Notes under the pieces: model-generated
What the model saw: only the letters and a program-made list of their open reading frames with translations
What the model was told of the DNA's origin: nothing
The model's database searches: none
Shown here: positions 44,886 to 54,779 of the stretch, piece after piece
Layout of the letters: each line of letters begins with the position of its first letter
Position numbering within the stretch: the stretch's first letter is position 1
Program-made: the position numbers and the translations under genes
Source of the DNA: Streptomyces sp. V3I8
GTDB taxonomy: Bacteria; Actinomycetota; Actinomycetes; Streptomycetales; Streptomycetaceae
Reading direction: 5' to 3'
Assembly (NCBI RefSeq): GCF_030817535.1
Contig: NZ_JAUSZL010000002.1
Span: 1,426,001-1,490,000, forward strand
Length of the DNA: 64,000 nt

Positions 44886-46283
44886 CTACCGGTTGGCAAC
44901 CGCCTGCTTCATCAGTGTCTTCCCGAAGTCCCACATCAGGCCGCCCCCGCTGTGCGCGTCGTCCATCACGGCGGTGAAGGCGTCCACGAAGCGGTCCACG
45001 TCCTGCTCGTCGATCACCAGCGGCGGAATCAGCTTGATCACTTCCAGATGGTCGCCGGAGACCTGGGTGAGGATCCGGTGGCGCTGCAGCAGCGGCACGA
45101 CCACCATCTGCGCGAACAGCCCCTTGCGGGCGGTCTGCAGCACCGTCCAACGGCTGCGCAGCTTGAGGGACTTCGGCCGGCCGAACTCGATGCCGATCAT
45201 CAGCCCCCGGCCGCGTACGTCGCTCAGCAGCTCGTACTTCCCGACGAGCGCCGCGAGCCGCGACCTCAGCTGCTCTCCGGTGGCGCGGGCGTTCGCCACG
45301 ATCTGCTCGTTCTCCATCACCGACAGCACGGCGAGGCCGGCCGCCATGGCCTGCGCGTTGGACCCGAAGCTCGCGGAGTGCACGAGGACCCGGTCCATGG
45401 ACGAGTAGACCTTCTTGAAGATCCAGTCCTTGCCGAGGGTCGCGCCGACGGGCACATAGCCCCCCGACAGCGCCTTCGCCACACAGACCAGGTCCGGCTC
45501 CACACCCTCTTCGTGCTGGTAGGCGTAGAAGTCCCCGGTGCGGCCGAGTCCGGTCTGCACCTCGTCCGCGATGAGCAGCGCGCGGTGCCTGCGCAGCAGC
45601 TCCTGGGCGGCGCGCAGGTATCCGGGCGGCGACTCGTGCACGCCCTTGCCCTGGATCGGTTCGACGATCAGCGCGGCGACGTCGCCCTTCTTCAGCTCGG
45701 CCGCCAGCGCGTCGAGGTCGCCGAGCGGGACCGCCGTGTCGGGCAGCAGCGGGGCGAAGCCGTCCCGGAAGCCGTCCTCGCCGTTCACGGACAGGGATCC
45801 GGCGGTCAGGCCGTGGAAGGAGTGCGCGCAGTACAGCACGCGCGGCTTCCCGGTGGCGTACCGGGCGAACTTCAGCGCGGTCTCGACGGCCTCGGTACCG
45901 CTGTTGCCGAAGAACACCCGGTCCAGGTGCGGGCTGTGGGCGAGGAGCTTCTCCGCCAGCAGCCCGGGCAGCGGCTGGCAGTCGAAGCGGGTGAGGTCGG
46001 CGAGCTGCGCGTCGAGGACGTCGTGCAGCGCCCTGCGGACGACGGGGTGGTGGCGGCCGAGCCCCATCACCCCGAACCCGGCGAGCATGTCCAGGTAGTC
46101 GTTGCCGTCCGCGTCCCAGAAATGGGCGCCCTCGGCCCGCTCGTAGACCTTGTCGAAGCCGATGGTGTGCAGCATGCGCGGCAGCTGGTGGTTCAGGTAC
46201 TTCGCGTGCAGCTCGTAGCGCTCTGCTCCGCGCTCGGCGAGGAGACCGCCGAGGTCGAACTCCCGGGGCTCGCTGGTCGTCAT
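44886..46283 (-). CDS. hpnO: Class III aminotransferase, aminobacteriohopanetriol synthase-like
   Basis: 465-residue PLP-dependent aminotransferase. PLP contacts are in [18 protein letters not shown] (about 114-131), [14 protein letters not shown] and the Schiff-base lysine [14 protein letters not shown] near residue 270. Within hopanoid clusters this enzyme (HpnO) converts ribosylhopane/formylhopane-derived intermediates into aminobacteriohopanetriol. Its ATG overlaps the dxs stop (ATGA at 46280-46283), tying it to the operon. The assignment of substrate rests on this context. Confidence 0.9.
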   Translation of the reverse strand: MTTSEPREFDLGGLLAERGAERYELHAKYLNHQLPRMLHTIGFDKVYERAEGAHFWDADGNDYLDMLAGFGVMGLGRHHPVVRRALHDVLDAQLADLTRFDCQPLPGLLAEKLLAHSPHLDRVFFGNSGTEAVETALKFARYATGKPRVLYCAHSFHGLTAGSLSVNGEDGFRDGFAPLLPDTAVPLGDLDALAAELKKGDVAALIVEPIQGKGVHESPPGYLRAAQELLRRHRALLIADEVQTGLGRTGDFYAYQHEEGVEPDLVCVAKALSGGYVPVGATLGKDWIFKKVYSSMDRVLVHSASFGSNAQAMAAGLAVLSVMENEQIVANARATGEQLRSRLAALVGKYELLSDVRGRGLMIGIEFGRPKSLKLRSRWTVLQTARKGLFAQMVVVPLLQRHRILTQVSGDHLEVIKLIPPLVIDEQDVDRFVDAFTAVMDDAHSGGGLMWDFGKTLMKQAVANR

Positions 46284-48634
46284 TCCTGTTTCTCCCTGGA
46301 CGCGTGCGTTTCTCCGGCCGGCTCACCGGCGGCACCCTGCTCCGCGGCGGTCTCCGGCGCCTTGCGGGTCCGCCGCCCGGCGGCCGGCGCCCGTGCCCCG
46401 GCCCGGGGGTCACCCCCCTCGACGCCTTGACGGGCTTCCCCGTCCGCGTCGGTCTTCCGCGCCCCGACGGCTCCCTGGCGACCGGCGACCGGCGCCGTCC
46501 GGGGCCGCTCCTCGTCGGCCGGCCCGCCCGAGACCCGGGCCCCGGCCGCGGGACCGCCCTCCGCGACCGTCCGCCCGGCGTCCCCGCCGACGTCGGCCTC
46601 CCGCGCCCCGGCGGCTCCGCGCACCGATGCCCGGCGGCCGGCGGCCGGCGTCGTCCGGGCACGCTTCGCGGCCGCCCGCCGCGGGGAGGCCTGCGCCCCG
46701 TCCGTGGGCCCGACCTGCGCGTCGGCCCCACGGGCACCCCGGCCGACGTCCCGGGGCGGGCCGGCCTCCCGGGCGGCCAGGCTCGCGCCGATGCGGCCCG
46801 CGATCTCGACCGGGGTCAGACCGATGTCGGCCAGTACCTCGCCCCGCTTGGCGTGCGCGAGGAACTGTTCGGGGATCCCGAACCGCCGTACGGGCACGTC
46901 GACCTCGGCGTCCGAGAGGGCGAGCGCGACGGCCGCGCCCACCCCGGCGGCCCGGCTGTTGTCCTCGACGACCGCGACCAGGCGGTGGCCGGCGGCGAGG
47001 CCGGGGAGCTCGGGGTCGACGGGCTTGACCCAGCGCGGGTCCACCACCGTGCAGCCGATGCCCCGGGCCTCGAGGAGCCCGGCCGCGTGGAGGCACACCG
47101 GGGCCATCACGCCGACGGCCACCAGGAGCACGTCGGTCCGCTCGCCGCGGTGCAGCACGTCGACGCCGCCCACCCGGTCGACCGCCGGGACCTGCGGGCC
47201 CACCGACTCCTTGGGGAAGCGGATCAGCGTGGGCGCGTCGTCCACGGCGACCGCCTCGCGCAGTTGCGCACGGAGCTGGTCGGCGTCACGTGGCGCGGCG
47301 ATCCTGAGTCCGGGCACGACCTGGAGGATCGACAGGTCCCACATGCCGTTGTGCGACGCCCCGTCGACGCCCGTCACCCCGGCGCGGTCCAGCACGAACG
47401 TCACTCCGCAGCGGTGCAGCGCGACATCCATGAGCAGCTGGTCGAAGGCCCGGTTGAGGAAGGTCGCGTACACGGCGACGACCGGATGCAGCCCGCCCGT
47501 CGCGAGTCCGGCCGCGGACACCGTGGCGTGCTGCTCGGCGATGCCCACGTCCCACACCCGGCCGGGGAACCGCTCGGCGAACTTCGCGAGTCCCACCGGG
47601 TGCAGCATGGCCGCCGTGATCGCCACGACGTCCTCGCGCTCCTCGCCGATGCGCACGATCTCGTCGCCGAACACCGAGGTCCAGGACGGGCCGCTGGACG
47701 GCGCGAGCGGCTCGCAGGTGAGCGGGTCCATCACACCGACCGTGTGGAAGCGGTCCTCCTCGTGCGCGAGGGCGGGCTCGTAACCGCGCCCCTTCTCCGT
47801 CAGGCAGTGGACGAGGACGGGCCCGTGGAAACGTTTCGCGCGCCGCAGGGCCGACTCGACGGCGCCCACGTCGTGCCCGTCGATCGGCCCGACGTACTTC
47901 AGGCCCAGGTCCTCGAACATGCCCTGCGGGGCGAACGCGTCCTTGAAGCCCTTCTTGGCGCCGTGCAGCGACTCGTAGAGCGTGCCGCCGACGACCGGGG
48001 TGCGCAGCAGGACGTCCTTGCCCCAGGCCAGGACCTTCTCGTAGCTGTCGGTCGTGCGCAGCGTCGCCAGGTGGTTGGCGAGGCCGCCGATGGTCGGCGC
48101 GTACGAGCGTTCGTTGTCGTTGACGACGATGATCAGCGGCCGGTCCTTGGCGGCGGCGATGTTGTTCAGCGCCTCCCAGGCCATGCCGCCGGTGAGCGCG
48201 CCGTCGCCGACGACCGCGACGACGTGCCCCTTCTCCCCCTGCACCTGCCGGGCCTTGGCGAGCCCGTCGGCCCAGCCGAGCGCGGTGGACGCGTGGCTGT
48301 TCTCGATGACGTCGTGCTCGGACTCCTCCCGCGAGGGATAGCCGGACAGGCCGCCCTTGCCGCGCAGCTTGGAGAAGTCCTGACGCCCGGTCAGGAGTTT
48401 GTGCACATAGCTCTGGTGGCCGGTGTCCCACAGGATGCGGTCGACCGGCGACTCGAAGACCCGGTGGAGCGCGATGGACAGTTCCACCACCCCCAGGTTG
48501 GGTCCCAGATGCCCCCCGGTCCTGGCGACGGCGTGCACCAGGAACTCCCGGATCTCTTCGGCCACCCGGCCGGTCTCGGCCTCGGACAGCGCCTTCAGGT
48601 CGCGTGGTCCCCGGATGGTCTCCAGAATCGTCAC
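46280..48634 (-). CDS. dxs: 1-deoxy-D-xylulose-5-phosphate synthase with long C-terminal tail
   Basis: 784 residues. First enzyme of the MEP isoprenoid pathway: pyruvate plus glyceraldehyde-3-phosphate to DXP, TPP-dependent. Motifs are [16 protein letters not shown] (about 64-79), [18 protein letters not shown] (TPP), DGHDVGAVE and the transketolase-like [16 protein letters not shown] near 380. The core ends near 630, the usual family length. About 150 further residues are Ala/Gly/Arg/Glu-rich and partly duplicated. The GTG at 48634 has GAGGGGG upstream. Adjacent ispG and hopanoid genes make this a dedicated precursor-supply copy. Confidence 0.94.
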   Translation of the reverse strand: MTILETIRGPRDLKALSEAETGRVAEEIREFLVHAVARTGGHLGPNLGVVELSIALHRVFESPVDRILWDTGHQSYVHKLLTGRQDFSKLRGKGGLSGYPSREESEHDVIENSHASTALGWADGLAKARQVQGEKGHVVAVVGDGALTGGMAWEALNNIAAAKDRPLIIVVNDNERSYAPTIGGLANHLATLRTTDSYEKVLAWGKDVLLRTPVVGGTLYESLHGAKKGFKDAFAPQGMFEDLGLKYVGPIDGHDVGAVESALRRAKRFHGPVLVHCLTEKGRGYEPALAHEEDRFHTVGVMDPLTCEPLAPSSGPSWTSVFGDEIVRIGEEREDVVAITAAMLHPVGLAKFAERFPGRVWDVGIAEQHATVSAAGLATGGLHPVVAVYATFLNRAFDQLLMDVALHRCGVTFVLDRAGVTGVDGASHNGMWDLSILQVVPGLRIAAPRDADQLRAQLREAVAVDDAPTLIRFPKESVGPQVPAVDRVGGVDVLHRGERTDVLLVAVGVMAPVCLHAAGLLEARGIGCTVVDPRWVKPVDPELPGLAAGHRLVAVVEDNSRAAGVGAAVALALSDAEVDVPVRRFGIPEQFLAHAKRGEVLADIGLTPVEIAGRIGASLAAREAGPPRDVGRGARGADAQVGPTDGAQASPRRAAAKRARTTPAAGRRASVRGAAGAREADVGGDAGRTVAEGGPAAGARVSGGPADEERPRTAPVAGRQGAVGARKTDADGEARQGVEGGDPRAGARAPAAGRRTRKAPETAAEQGAAGEPAGETHASREKQE

Positions 48635-48663
48635 GTCGGGCCCCCTCTCGGTCCGTGCTGCAG

Positions 48664-49845
48664 CTACCTCACGGCGGCGGGGGGTTGCCCCGGTACCGTG
48701 ACCTCCGGCTCGCCTGACGCGACGCCGGCCGCCTCCATCTGCTCGGCGATCTTCATCGCCTCGTCGACGAGGGTCTCCACGATCTTCGACTCGGGCACCG
48801 TCCTGATGACCTCGCCCCTGACGAAGATCTGGCCCTTGCCGTTGCCGGAGGCGACCCCCAGGTCCGCCTCCCGTGCTTCTCCCGGCCCGTTGACGACGCA
48901 GCCCATGACCGCGACGCGCAGGGGCACCTCCATGCCCTCCAGGCCGGCCGTGACCTCGTCGGCGAGCTTGTAGACGTCGACCTGGGCCCGCCCGCAGGAC
49001 GGACAGGACACGATCTCCAGGCGCCGCTCCCGCAGCCCCAGCGACTGGAGGATCTGGATGCCGACCTTGCACTCCTCGGCAGGCGGGGCGCTCAACGACA
49101 CCCGGATGGTGTCGCCGATGCCCTCGCCGAGCAGCGCCCCGAAGGCGACCGCCGACTTGATCGTGCCCTGGAAGGCCGGGCCCGCCTCGGTCACCCCGAG
49201 GTGCAGCGGGTAGTCGCAGGCGGCGGCGAGCTGCCGGTAGGCGCTGACCATCACGACCGGGTCGTTGTGCTTGACCGAGATCTTGATGTCCCGGAAGCCG
49301 TGCTCCTCGAAGAGCGACGCCTCCCACAGCGCCGACTCCACCAGTGCCTCGGGCGTCGCCTTCCCGTACTTCCGGAGCAGGCGCCGGTCCAGCGAACCGG
49401 CGTTGACGCCGATCCGGATCGGCGTGCCGTGGTCCTGCGCGGCGCGCGCGATCTCGCGCACCTGGTCGTCGAACTGCTTGATGTTGCCCGGGTTCACGCG
49501 CACCGCCGCGCAGCCCGCCTCGATCGCGGCGAACACGTACTTCGGCTGGAAGTGGATGTCGGCGATCACCGGGATCTGCGACTTGCGCGCGATGGTGGCG
49601 AGGGCGTCCGCGTCGTCCTGCGTGGGGCAGGCGACGCGGACGATCTGGCAGCCGGACGCGGTCAGCTCGGCGATCTGCTGCAGGGTGGCGCCGATGTCCG
49701 ACGTGCGTGTCGTCGTCATCGACTGCACCGAGACAGGTGCCCCGCCCCCGACCGCCACCGGTCCGACCTGGATCCGCCGCGAGACGCGGCGCTCCGCGAT
49801 CGGCCGGACCGGTACCTCGGGGAGGCCCAAGGAGATGGCGGTCAC
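48664..49845 (-). CDS. ispG: 4-hydroxy-3-methylbut-2-enyl diphosphate synthase
   Basis: 393 residues. Fe-S enzyme of the MEP pathway that converts MEcPP to HMBPP. The TIM barrel has [14 protein letters not shown] near residues 37-50, [18 protein letters not shown] and [11 protein letters not shown]. The cluster ligands are in [14 protein letters not shown] and [19 protein letters not shown]. The GTG at 49845 is four bases from the hpnH stop. Together with dxs it supplies isoprenoid units to the hopanoid operon; a housekeeping copy is expected elsewhere. Confidence 0.95.
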   Translation of the reverse strand: MTAISLGLPEVPVRPIAERRVSRRIQVGPVAVGGGAPVSVQSMTTTRTSDIGATLQQIAELTASGCQIVRVACPTQDDADALATIARKSQIPVIADIHFQPKYVFAAIEAGCAAVRVNPGNIKQFDDQVREIARAAQDHGTPIRIGVNAGSLDRRLLRKYGKATPEALVESALWEASLFEEHGFRDIKISVKHNDPVVMVSAYRQLAAACDYPLHLGVTEAGPAFQGTIKSAVAFGALLGEGIGDTIRVSLSAPPAEECKVGIQILQSLGLRERRLEIVSCPSCGRAQVDVYKLADEVTAGLEGMEVPLRVAVMGCVVNGPGEAREADLGVASGNGKGQIFVRGEVIRTVPESKIVETLVDEAMKIAEQMEAAGVASGEPEVTVPGQPPAAVR

Positions 49846-49849
49846 GACG

Positions 49850-50872
49850 TCACCCGCGGTTTCCCGAGACGGTCTCGCGGGCGGCCCGCAGGGACTCCTT
49901 GAGGGAGCCCATGGTGGCCAGGACCGCGGTCGGCTCGTAGCCGCAGTGCGCCATGCAGTTGGCGCAGCGCGGATCCTTGCCGCGGCCGTACGAGTCCCAG
50001 TCGGTGTCCTCGATGAGCTCCCGGTACGTCGTGACGTACCCGTCGCTCATCAGGTAGCAGGGCTTCTGCCAGCCGAAGAGCGAGTAGTTGGGGATCGCCC
50101 ACGCCGTGCAGGGGAAGTCGACCTTGCCCTCCAGGAAGTCCAGGAAGAGCGGGGAGTGGTTGAGGCGCCAGCGGCGCCGGTTGCCGCCCGAGAAGGCCTT
50201 CTTGAACAGTTCGCGGGTCTGCTCGACGCCCAGGAAGTGCTCCTGGTCGGGCGCCTTCTCGTAGGCATAGGCGGGCGAGATCATCATCTCGTCCACCTTC
50301 AGGTCGTCATTGAGGAAGTTGAGCACCTCGATGATCGTCTGCGGGGTGTCGGTGTTGAAGAAGGTCGAGTTGGTGGTGACCCGGAAACCGCGCTTCTTGG
50401 CTTCCTTGATGGCGGCCACGGCCTCGTCGAACACGCCCTCCTTCGCCACGGACTCGTCGTGCCGCTCCCGCAGCCCGTCGATGTGCACGGCGAACGCGAA
50501 GTACGGGGACGGGGTGAACTTGTCCATCTTCTTGCGCATCAGCATGGCGTTGGTGCAGAGGAAGACGTACTTCTTGCGGGCCACCAACTGCCGTACGATC
50601 TCGTCGATCTTCGGGTGCATCAGGGGCTCGCCACCGGCGATGGACACCATCGGTGCCCCGGACTCCAGCACCGCCCCGACGGCCTGAGCCACCGGCATGC
50701 GCTGCTTGAGCACCCCGGCCGGGTGCTGGATCTTGCCGCAGCCCTCGCACGCCAGATTGCAGGCATAGAGCGGTTCGAGCTCGACGATCAGCGGAAACTT
50801 CTCCCGCTTGCGGAGTTTCTGTTCGGCGAGATACGTCGCGACCTTGATGGTCTGACGGAGCGGCATGGCCAT
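49850..50872 (-). CDS. hpnH: Adenosyl-hopene transferase HpnH (radical SAM)
   Basis: 340-residue radical SAM enzyme that joins the 5'-deoxyadenosyl group to diploptene, starting side-chain synthesis. The cluster motif [10 protein letters not shown] (C-x3-C-x2-C) is near residues 39-48, preceded by [20 protein letters not shown] follows, then [10 protein letters not shown] and a C-terminal [14 protein letters not shown]. The ATG at 50872 has GGAGGTGA eight bases upstream. Five bases from hpnG and four from ispG. Confidence 0.96.
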   Translation of the reverse strand: MAMPLRQTIKVATYLAEQKLRKREKFPLIVELEPLYACNLACEGCGKIQHPAGVLKQRMPVAQAVGAVLESGAPMVSIAGGEPLMHPKIDEIVRQLVARKKYVFLCTNAMLMRKKMDKFTPSPYFAFAVHIDGLRERHDESVAKEGVFDEAVAAIKEAKKRGFRVTTNSTFFNTDTPQTIIEVLNFLNDDLKVDEMMISPAYAYEKAPDQEHFLGVEQTRELFKKAFSGGNRRRWRLNHSPLFLDFLEGKVDFPCTAWAIPNYSLFGWQKPCYLMSDGYVTTYRELIEDTDWDSYGRGKDPRCANCMAHCGYEPTAVLATMGSLKESLRAARETVSGNRG

Positions 50873-50877
50873 CTGGC

Positions 50878-51522
50878 TCACCTCCGGGGGAGCAGCAGGG
50901 AACGGTGCCATTCGAAAAAAACAGGAAGGACGGCACGAAGAACGCGGAAAGCTGATATTCCACCGCGCACCGTGCCGATCCGGACGAGTTCATGTTCTGG
51001 AGCGTCCACGACCACCCGTACGGCGGCAACCGCGCGCACTCCGGCCAGCACCGCGGTGTGCAGCGTGGCCGCCGACTCCATGTCGACCGCGATCGCGCCG
51101 GTCGCGTACAGATCCGACCGTTCCTGACCGCGGACCACGTGATCGGACCCCGTGAGCGGTCCCGTGTGGACGGCGCGCCCGGGCACGGCGCGCCGCAGTT
51201 CCTCGACGAGCAGGCCGGTGCCCACGCACGGTGTGCTGCCGTGCGGGCCCCGGGTCTCCTCGGCGACGACCACGTCTCCCGGATGCATGCCGGGGGCCAG
51301 CCCGGCGCAGAAGCCCGTGGCCAGGACGGCCGCCCCGTGCAGGGCCGGTGCGGCCAGCGCCGCGGCGACCGCCCGTTCGGCGGCCGGCGGTCCCATGCCC
51401 GTACGCAGCACGGTGACCGGTCCCCCGGCGCCGCCCCGGTCGCCGCCGGTGCGCAGGGCGAACTTCTCGATGCCCAGCGCGCAGGCGATCAGCAGCGGGC
51501 CGGCGCCCGGTGTCGCGCTCAT
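50878..51522 (-). CDS. hpnG: Hopanoid nucleosidase HpnG
   Basis: 214-residue phosphorylase-superfamily protein that removes adenine from adenosylhopane to give ribosylhopane. Segments: LIACALGIEKFALRTG at the N-terminus, VLRTGMGPPAAERAV, LATGFCAGLAPGMHPGDVVVA and the substrate-binding IAVDMESAATLHTA near residue 145. Its ATG overlaps the shc stop by one base (TGATG). Function by family and by direct linkage to hpnH. Confidence 0.92.
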   Translation of the reverse strand: MSATPGAGPLLIACALGIEKFALRTGGDRGGAGGPVTVLRTGMGPPAAERAVAAALAAPALHGAAVLATGFCAGLAPGMHPGDVVVAEETRGPHGSTPCVGTGLLVEELRRAVPGRAVHTGPLTGSDHVVRGQERSDLYATGAIAVDMESAATLHTAVLAGVRAVAAVRVVVDAPEHELVRIGTVRGGISAFRVLRAVLPVFFEWHRSLLLPRR

Positions 51523-53549
51523 CAACTGGCCCTGCCGAAGGAGCTCCGGGAGCTCTGCAGGCCGGCGAACGGTTCGCCGTTGACGTACCGGCCCAGCGCG
51601 GTCAGCGGGAAGACCTGCCGGTAGAGGTGGTAGTTGATCGAGAAGTCCCAGGGGAATCCGGTGCCGGTGAAGTACGGCTCGTCCCAGGAGCCGTCCGCCA
51701 GCTGGGTCCGGGCGAGCCAGGCGACCCCGCGCTGGACCGCCTCGGAGTGCCGTTCCCCGGCCGCGAGCAGCGCCAGCAGCGCCCACGCGGTCTGGGAGGC
51801 GGTGGAGGCGCCCCGTCCGCTCCATTCGGCGGCGTCACGGTAGGAGCGCAGGTCCTCTCCCCAGCCGCCGTCGTCGTTCTGCACCGTCTCCAGCCAGGCG
51901 ACGGCCCGGCGGATCGCGGGGTGCGAGCCGGGCAGTCCGGCGGCGACCAGCGCGGGCACCACCGACCCCGTCCCGTAGACGTAGTTGACGCCCCAGCGGC
52001 CGAACCAGGAGCCGTTCGCCTCCTGTTCGGCGAGCAGCCACTCGATGCCCCGCCGGGTGCGCGGGTCGTGGGCGAGCCCTTCGAAGGCGAGCATCTCCAC
52101 GACGTGCGCGGTGACGTCGGCGGACGGCGGGTCGATGACCTCGCCGAAGTCGCAGAACGGCAGCCGGTTGGGGAAGGGACTGGTGTTGTCGACGTCGAAG
52201 GCACCCCAGGCACCGTTCTTCGACTGCATGCCCAGGTTCCAGCGCACCCCGCGCCCGATGGCCTTCTCGACGCGCTCCGGGTCGTGGTGCTTGACGCGGC
52301 GCAGCGCGAGGACCACCTCGGCGGTGTCGTCGATGTCGGGGTAGTTGTCGTTGTGGAACTCGAACGCCCAGCCTCCAGGCGCCAGTTGGGGTCGTTTGAC
52401 CGCCCAGTCGCCGGGGCGGACGATCTCCTCCCCCAGCATCCAGTCCGCGGCCCGCACGAGCTGCGGGTGATCGGCGGGCACGCCCGCGTCGGCGAGCGCG
52501 ATGGTCGCGAGGCAGGTGTCCCACACCGGTGACTGGCAGGCCTCGATCATCCGGGCCCCGTCCTCGCGCCACACGGCGAAGCGGTCCAGGGAGGCCAGTC
52601 CCTCGCGCATCACCGGGTGTTCGAGGTCGTAGCCGAGCAGGTGGAGGGCGATGACCGAGTAGACGGCGGGCGGCTGGATGCCGCCCCAGCACCCGTCGTT
52701 CTCCTGACGCTCGATGATCCAGCGGGCCGCGGCGTTCATGGCCGCCCTGCGCAGTCCGCGCGGGGCGACCTTGCGGTAGGCGTGCAGGGCCCGGTCCAGC
52801 CGCTGGAACGCACCACCCCAACTCGCGATCGGTGCCAGGCGTTTGACCGGGTTGGGGTGACGGGGATCGGTGTGCAGCTCGTCCAGCGCGAAGGGCGCCG
52901 GACGCACCGGGCGCTTCGCCGAGACGACGGTGAGCGGCACGATGGTCTGCCGGGCCCAGCAGCCGAAGTCGTAGATGTTGAGCGGCGCCCACTTGGGGAA
53001 CCAGATGAGCTCCGGCGGGAGTTCGGGCAGGTCGTCCCACTTCCACCAGCCGAACAGGGCGAGCCAGATCCGGGTGAAGACCCGGGCGGAGGCGATGCCG
53101 CCCTGTGCGCGGACCCACGCGGCCGCCCGCGCCATGTGCGGGTCGTCCGGCGCGTCACCGGCCAGCCGCAGGGCGACGTACGCCTCGACGGTCGTGGACA
53201 GTTCGCCCGGTCCGCCGTAGAAGGAGGCCCAGGTGCCGTCCTCGCGCTGCTCGCCGCGGATGAACAGCGCGGCGGCCCGGGTGGTCCGCTCGTCCTGGAT
53301 GCCCAGGAACTGCCGGAGCAGCAGGTCCTCGGCGTCCATCGTGACGTTGGTCTCGAGATCGCCCTTCCACCAGCCCTCGGCGTCCTGCGTGGAGAGCAGG
53401 AAGTCGGTGGCGCGCTGTATCGCGCGCACGGCGGCGTCTCGGGGATCGGCTGTCCCGGCCGCCACGGGGGTCGATTCTGTCCGGATGTCGCTGGCCGCGG
53501 CTGCGCGGGGCGGCAGGGCCCCGGCGCTTCCGTCGGTCGTCGCTGTCAT
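51522..53549 (-). CDS. shc: Squalene-hopene cyclase
   Basis: 675-residue monotopic membrane cyclase turning squalene into hopene/hopanol. The catalytic DIDDTAE (D-x-D-D-T-A) is at about residues 404-410. Several QW motifs are visible, such as QDAEGWW, REDGTWASFYGG, QENDGCWGG, NDDGGWGEDL and LADGSWDEPYFTGTGFP. The ATG at 53549 has AAGGGGAA upstream. The Ala/Thr-rich 30-residue N-terminus precedes the family core. Centre of the hopanoid operon. Confidence 0.97.
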   Translation of the reverse strand: MTATTDGSAGALPPRAAAASDIRTESTPVAAGTADPRDAAVRAIQRATDFLLSTQDAEGWWKGDLETNVTMDAEDLLLRQFLGIQDERTTRAAALFIRGEQREDGTWASFYGGPGELSTTVEAYVALRLAGDAPDDPHMARAAAWVRAQGGIASARVFTRIWLALFGWWKWDDLPELPPELIWFPKWAPLNIYDFGCWARQTIVPLTVVSAKRPVRPAPFALDELHTDPRHPNPVKRLAPIASWGGAFQRLDRALHAYRKVAPRGLRRAAMNAAARWIIERQENDGCWGGIQPPAVYSVIALHLLGYDLEHPVMREGLASLDRFAVWREDGARMIEACQSPVWDTCLATIALADAGVPADHPQLVRAADWMLGEEIVRPGDWAVKRPQLAPGGWAFEFHNDNYPDIDDTAEVVLALRRVKHHDPERVEKAIGRGVRWNLGMQSKNGAWGAFDVDNTSPFPNRLPFCDFGEVIDPPSADVTAHVVEMLAFEGLAHDPRTRRGIEWLLAEQEANGSWFGRWGVNYVYGTGSVVPALVAAGLPGSHPAIRRAVAWLETVQNDDGGWGEDLRSYRDAAEWSGRGASTASQTAWALLALLAAGERHSEAVQRGVAWLARTQLADGSWDEPYFTGTGFPWDFSINYHLYRQVFPLTALGRYVNGEPFAGLQSSRSSFGRAS

Positions 53550-53661
53550 GGCTTCCCCTTCGTGCAGTGGCGTTTTACTGCTGTGGGTCCGCCGTCGGCC
53601 GGTGCTCGTGTTCCCGCGGCACCGGCCGGCGACTACGCGAGGGCTATTCGACCGATAGTGA

Positions 53662-54729
53662 TCATCTCTTCCGTACGACGACGAAGTCGGCGAGCTCCAC
53701 GAACTGGGCCCGCACCTGGTCCGGCATGTGGATCGTGTCCAGCGCCTCGACGGCGATCGTGTGCTGGCGGCGCGCCTCCTGGGCGGTCCACTCGCGCCCG
53801 CCTGCCTCCTCGATGAGTGCGGCCCGTACGGCGAACTCCTCCTCGGAGAAGCTCTCGAAGTCGCTGCTCTTGGCGTCCGCGGCGAGCAGCTCGCCCAGAC
53901 GCTCGGAGGCGGCGCCGCCGGCCGCGAGCGCGGCCACGACGGGCAGGGACTTCTTGCGCTGGCGCAGGTCGCTCCAGGTCTGCTTGCCGGTGGCCACCGG
54001 GTCGCCCCAGATGCCGAGGAGGTCGTCGACGGCCTGGAAGGCGAGACCGAGGTGGTAGCCGTACTTCTCCAGGGTGTCCGCCGTGCGGTCGTCGGCGCCG
54101 CCGAGGACGGCACCGATGGAGCAGGCGCAGGCGAGCAGGGCGCCGGTCTTGTTGCCCTCCATCTCCAGGCACTCCTCGACGCTGACGCGGTCGCGGTGCT
54201 CGTAGGAGATGTCCTGGGCCTGGCCGTCGATCAGCGCGCGGGTGGCGGAGGTGAGACGGCGCGTGGCGCGGCCCGCCTCGACCGTGCCGAGCTCCAGGAG
54301 CAGTTCGTTGGCCAGTGCGAACAGGGCGTCGCCGACGAGGATCGCCTGGGCGGGACCGTGCACCTTCCAGACGGTGTCACGGTGGCGGCGCTGCTCGTCG
54401 CCGTCCATCAGGTCGTCGTGCAGGAGCGAGAAGTTGTGCACGAGCTCGACGGCGACCGCGCCCGGTACGCCGACCTCGGGGGCGGCGCCGGCCGCCTCGG
54501 CGGACAGCACCGCCAGGGCGGGCCGTACGGCCTTGCCGCCGTCGCCGTCGGCGGGGTTGCCGGCGGCGTCGATCCAGCCGAAGTGGTAGGCGGCGACGGT
54601 GTCCATGGGGGGCGCGAGGCGGTCGATGGCCGCGCGCAGTACCGGTGAGGCCAGGGTCCGGCCGCGCTCCAGGAGCGCGGTCACGTCCACCGCGTCGGCA
54701 GCCTTCGATGCCGGGGGCACAGTGGGCAC
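53662..54729 (-). CDS. Polyprenyl (farnesyl) diphosphate synthase
   Basis: 355 residues, all-alpha trans-prenyltransferase. First aspartate-rich motif LLHDDLMDGDEQRR at about 102-115 and second VDDLLGIWGD at about 234-243; KAVRPAL and TGALLACACS (substrate pocket) are visible. The small residues before the first Asp motif are compatible with a C15 or longer product; supply of farnesyl diphosphate for squalene is inferred from its place between hpnE and shc. The GTG at 54729 has AGGAGAG upstream. Confidence 0.92.
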   Translation of the reverse strand: MPTVPPASKAADAVDVTALLERGRTLASPVLRAAIDRLAPPMDTVAAYHFGWIDAAGNPADGDGGKAVRPALAVLSAEAAGAAPEVGVPGAVAVELVHNFSLLHDDLMDGDEQRRHRDTVWKVHGPAQAILVGDALFALANELLLELGTVEAGRATRRLTSATRALIDGQAQDISYEHRDRVSVEECLEMEGNKTGALLACACSIGAVLGGADDRTADTLEKYGYHLGLAFQAVDDLLGIWGDPVATGKQTWSDLRQRKKSLPVVAALAAGGAASERLGELLAADAKSSDFESFSEEEFAVRAALIEEAGGREWTAQEARRQHTIAVEALDTIHMPDQVRAQFVELADFVVVRKR

Positions 54730-54779
54730 AGTCTCTCCTCTATTCGCGGTACGGGGGGTGCGGGAGCCCTGATCGAGCG

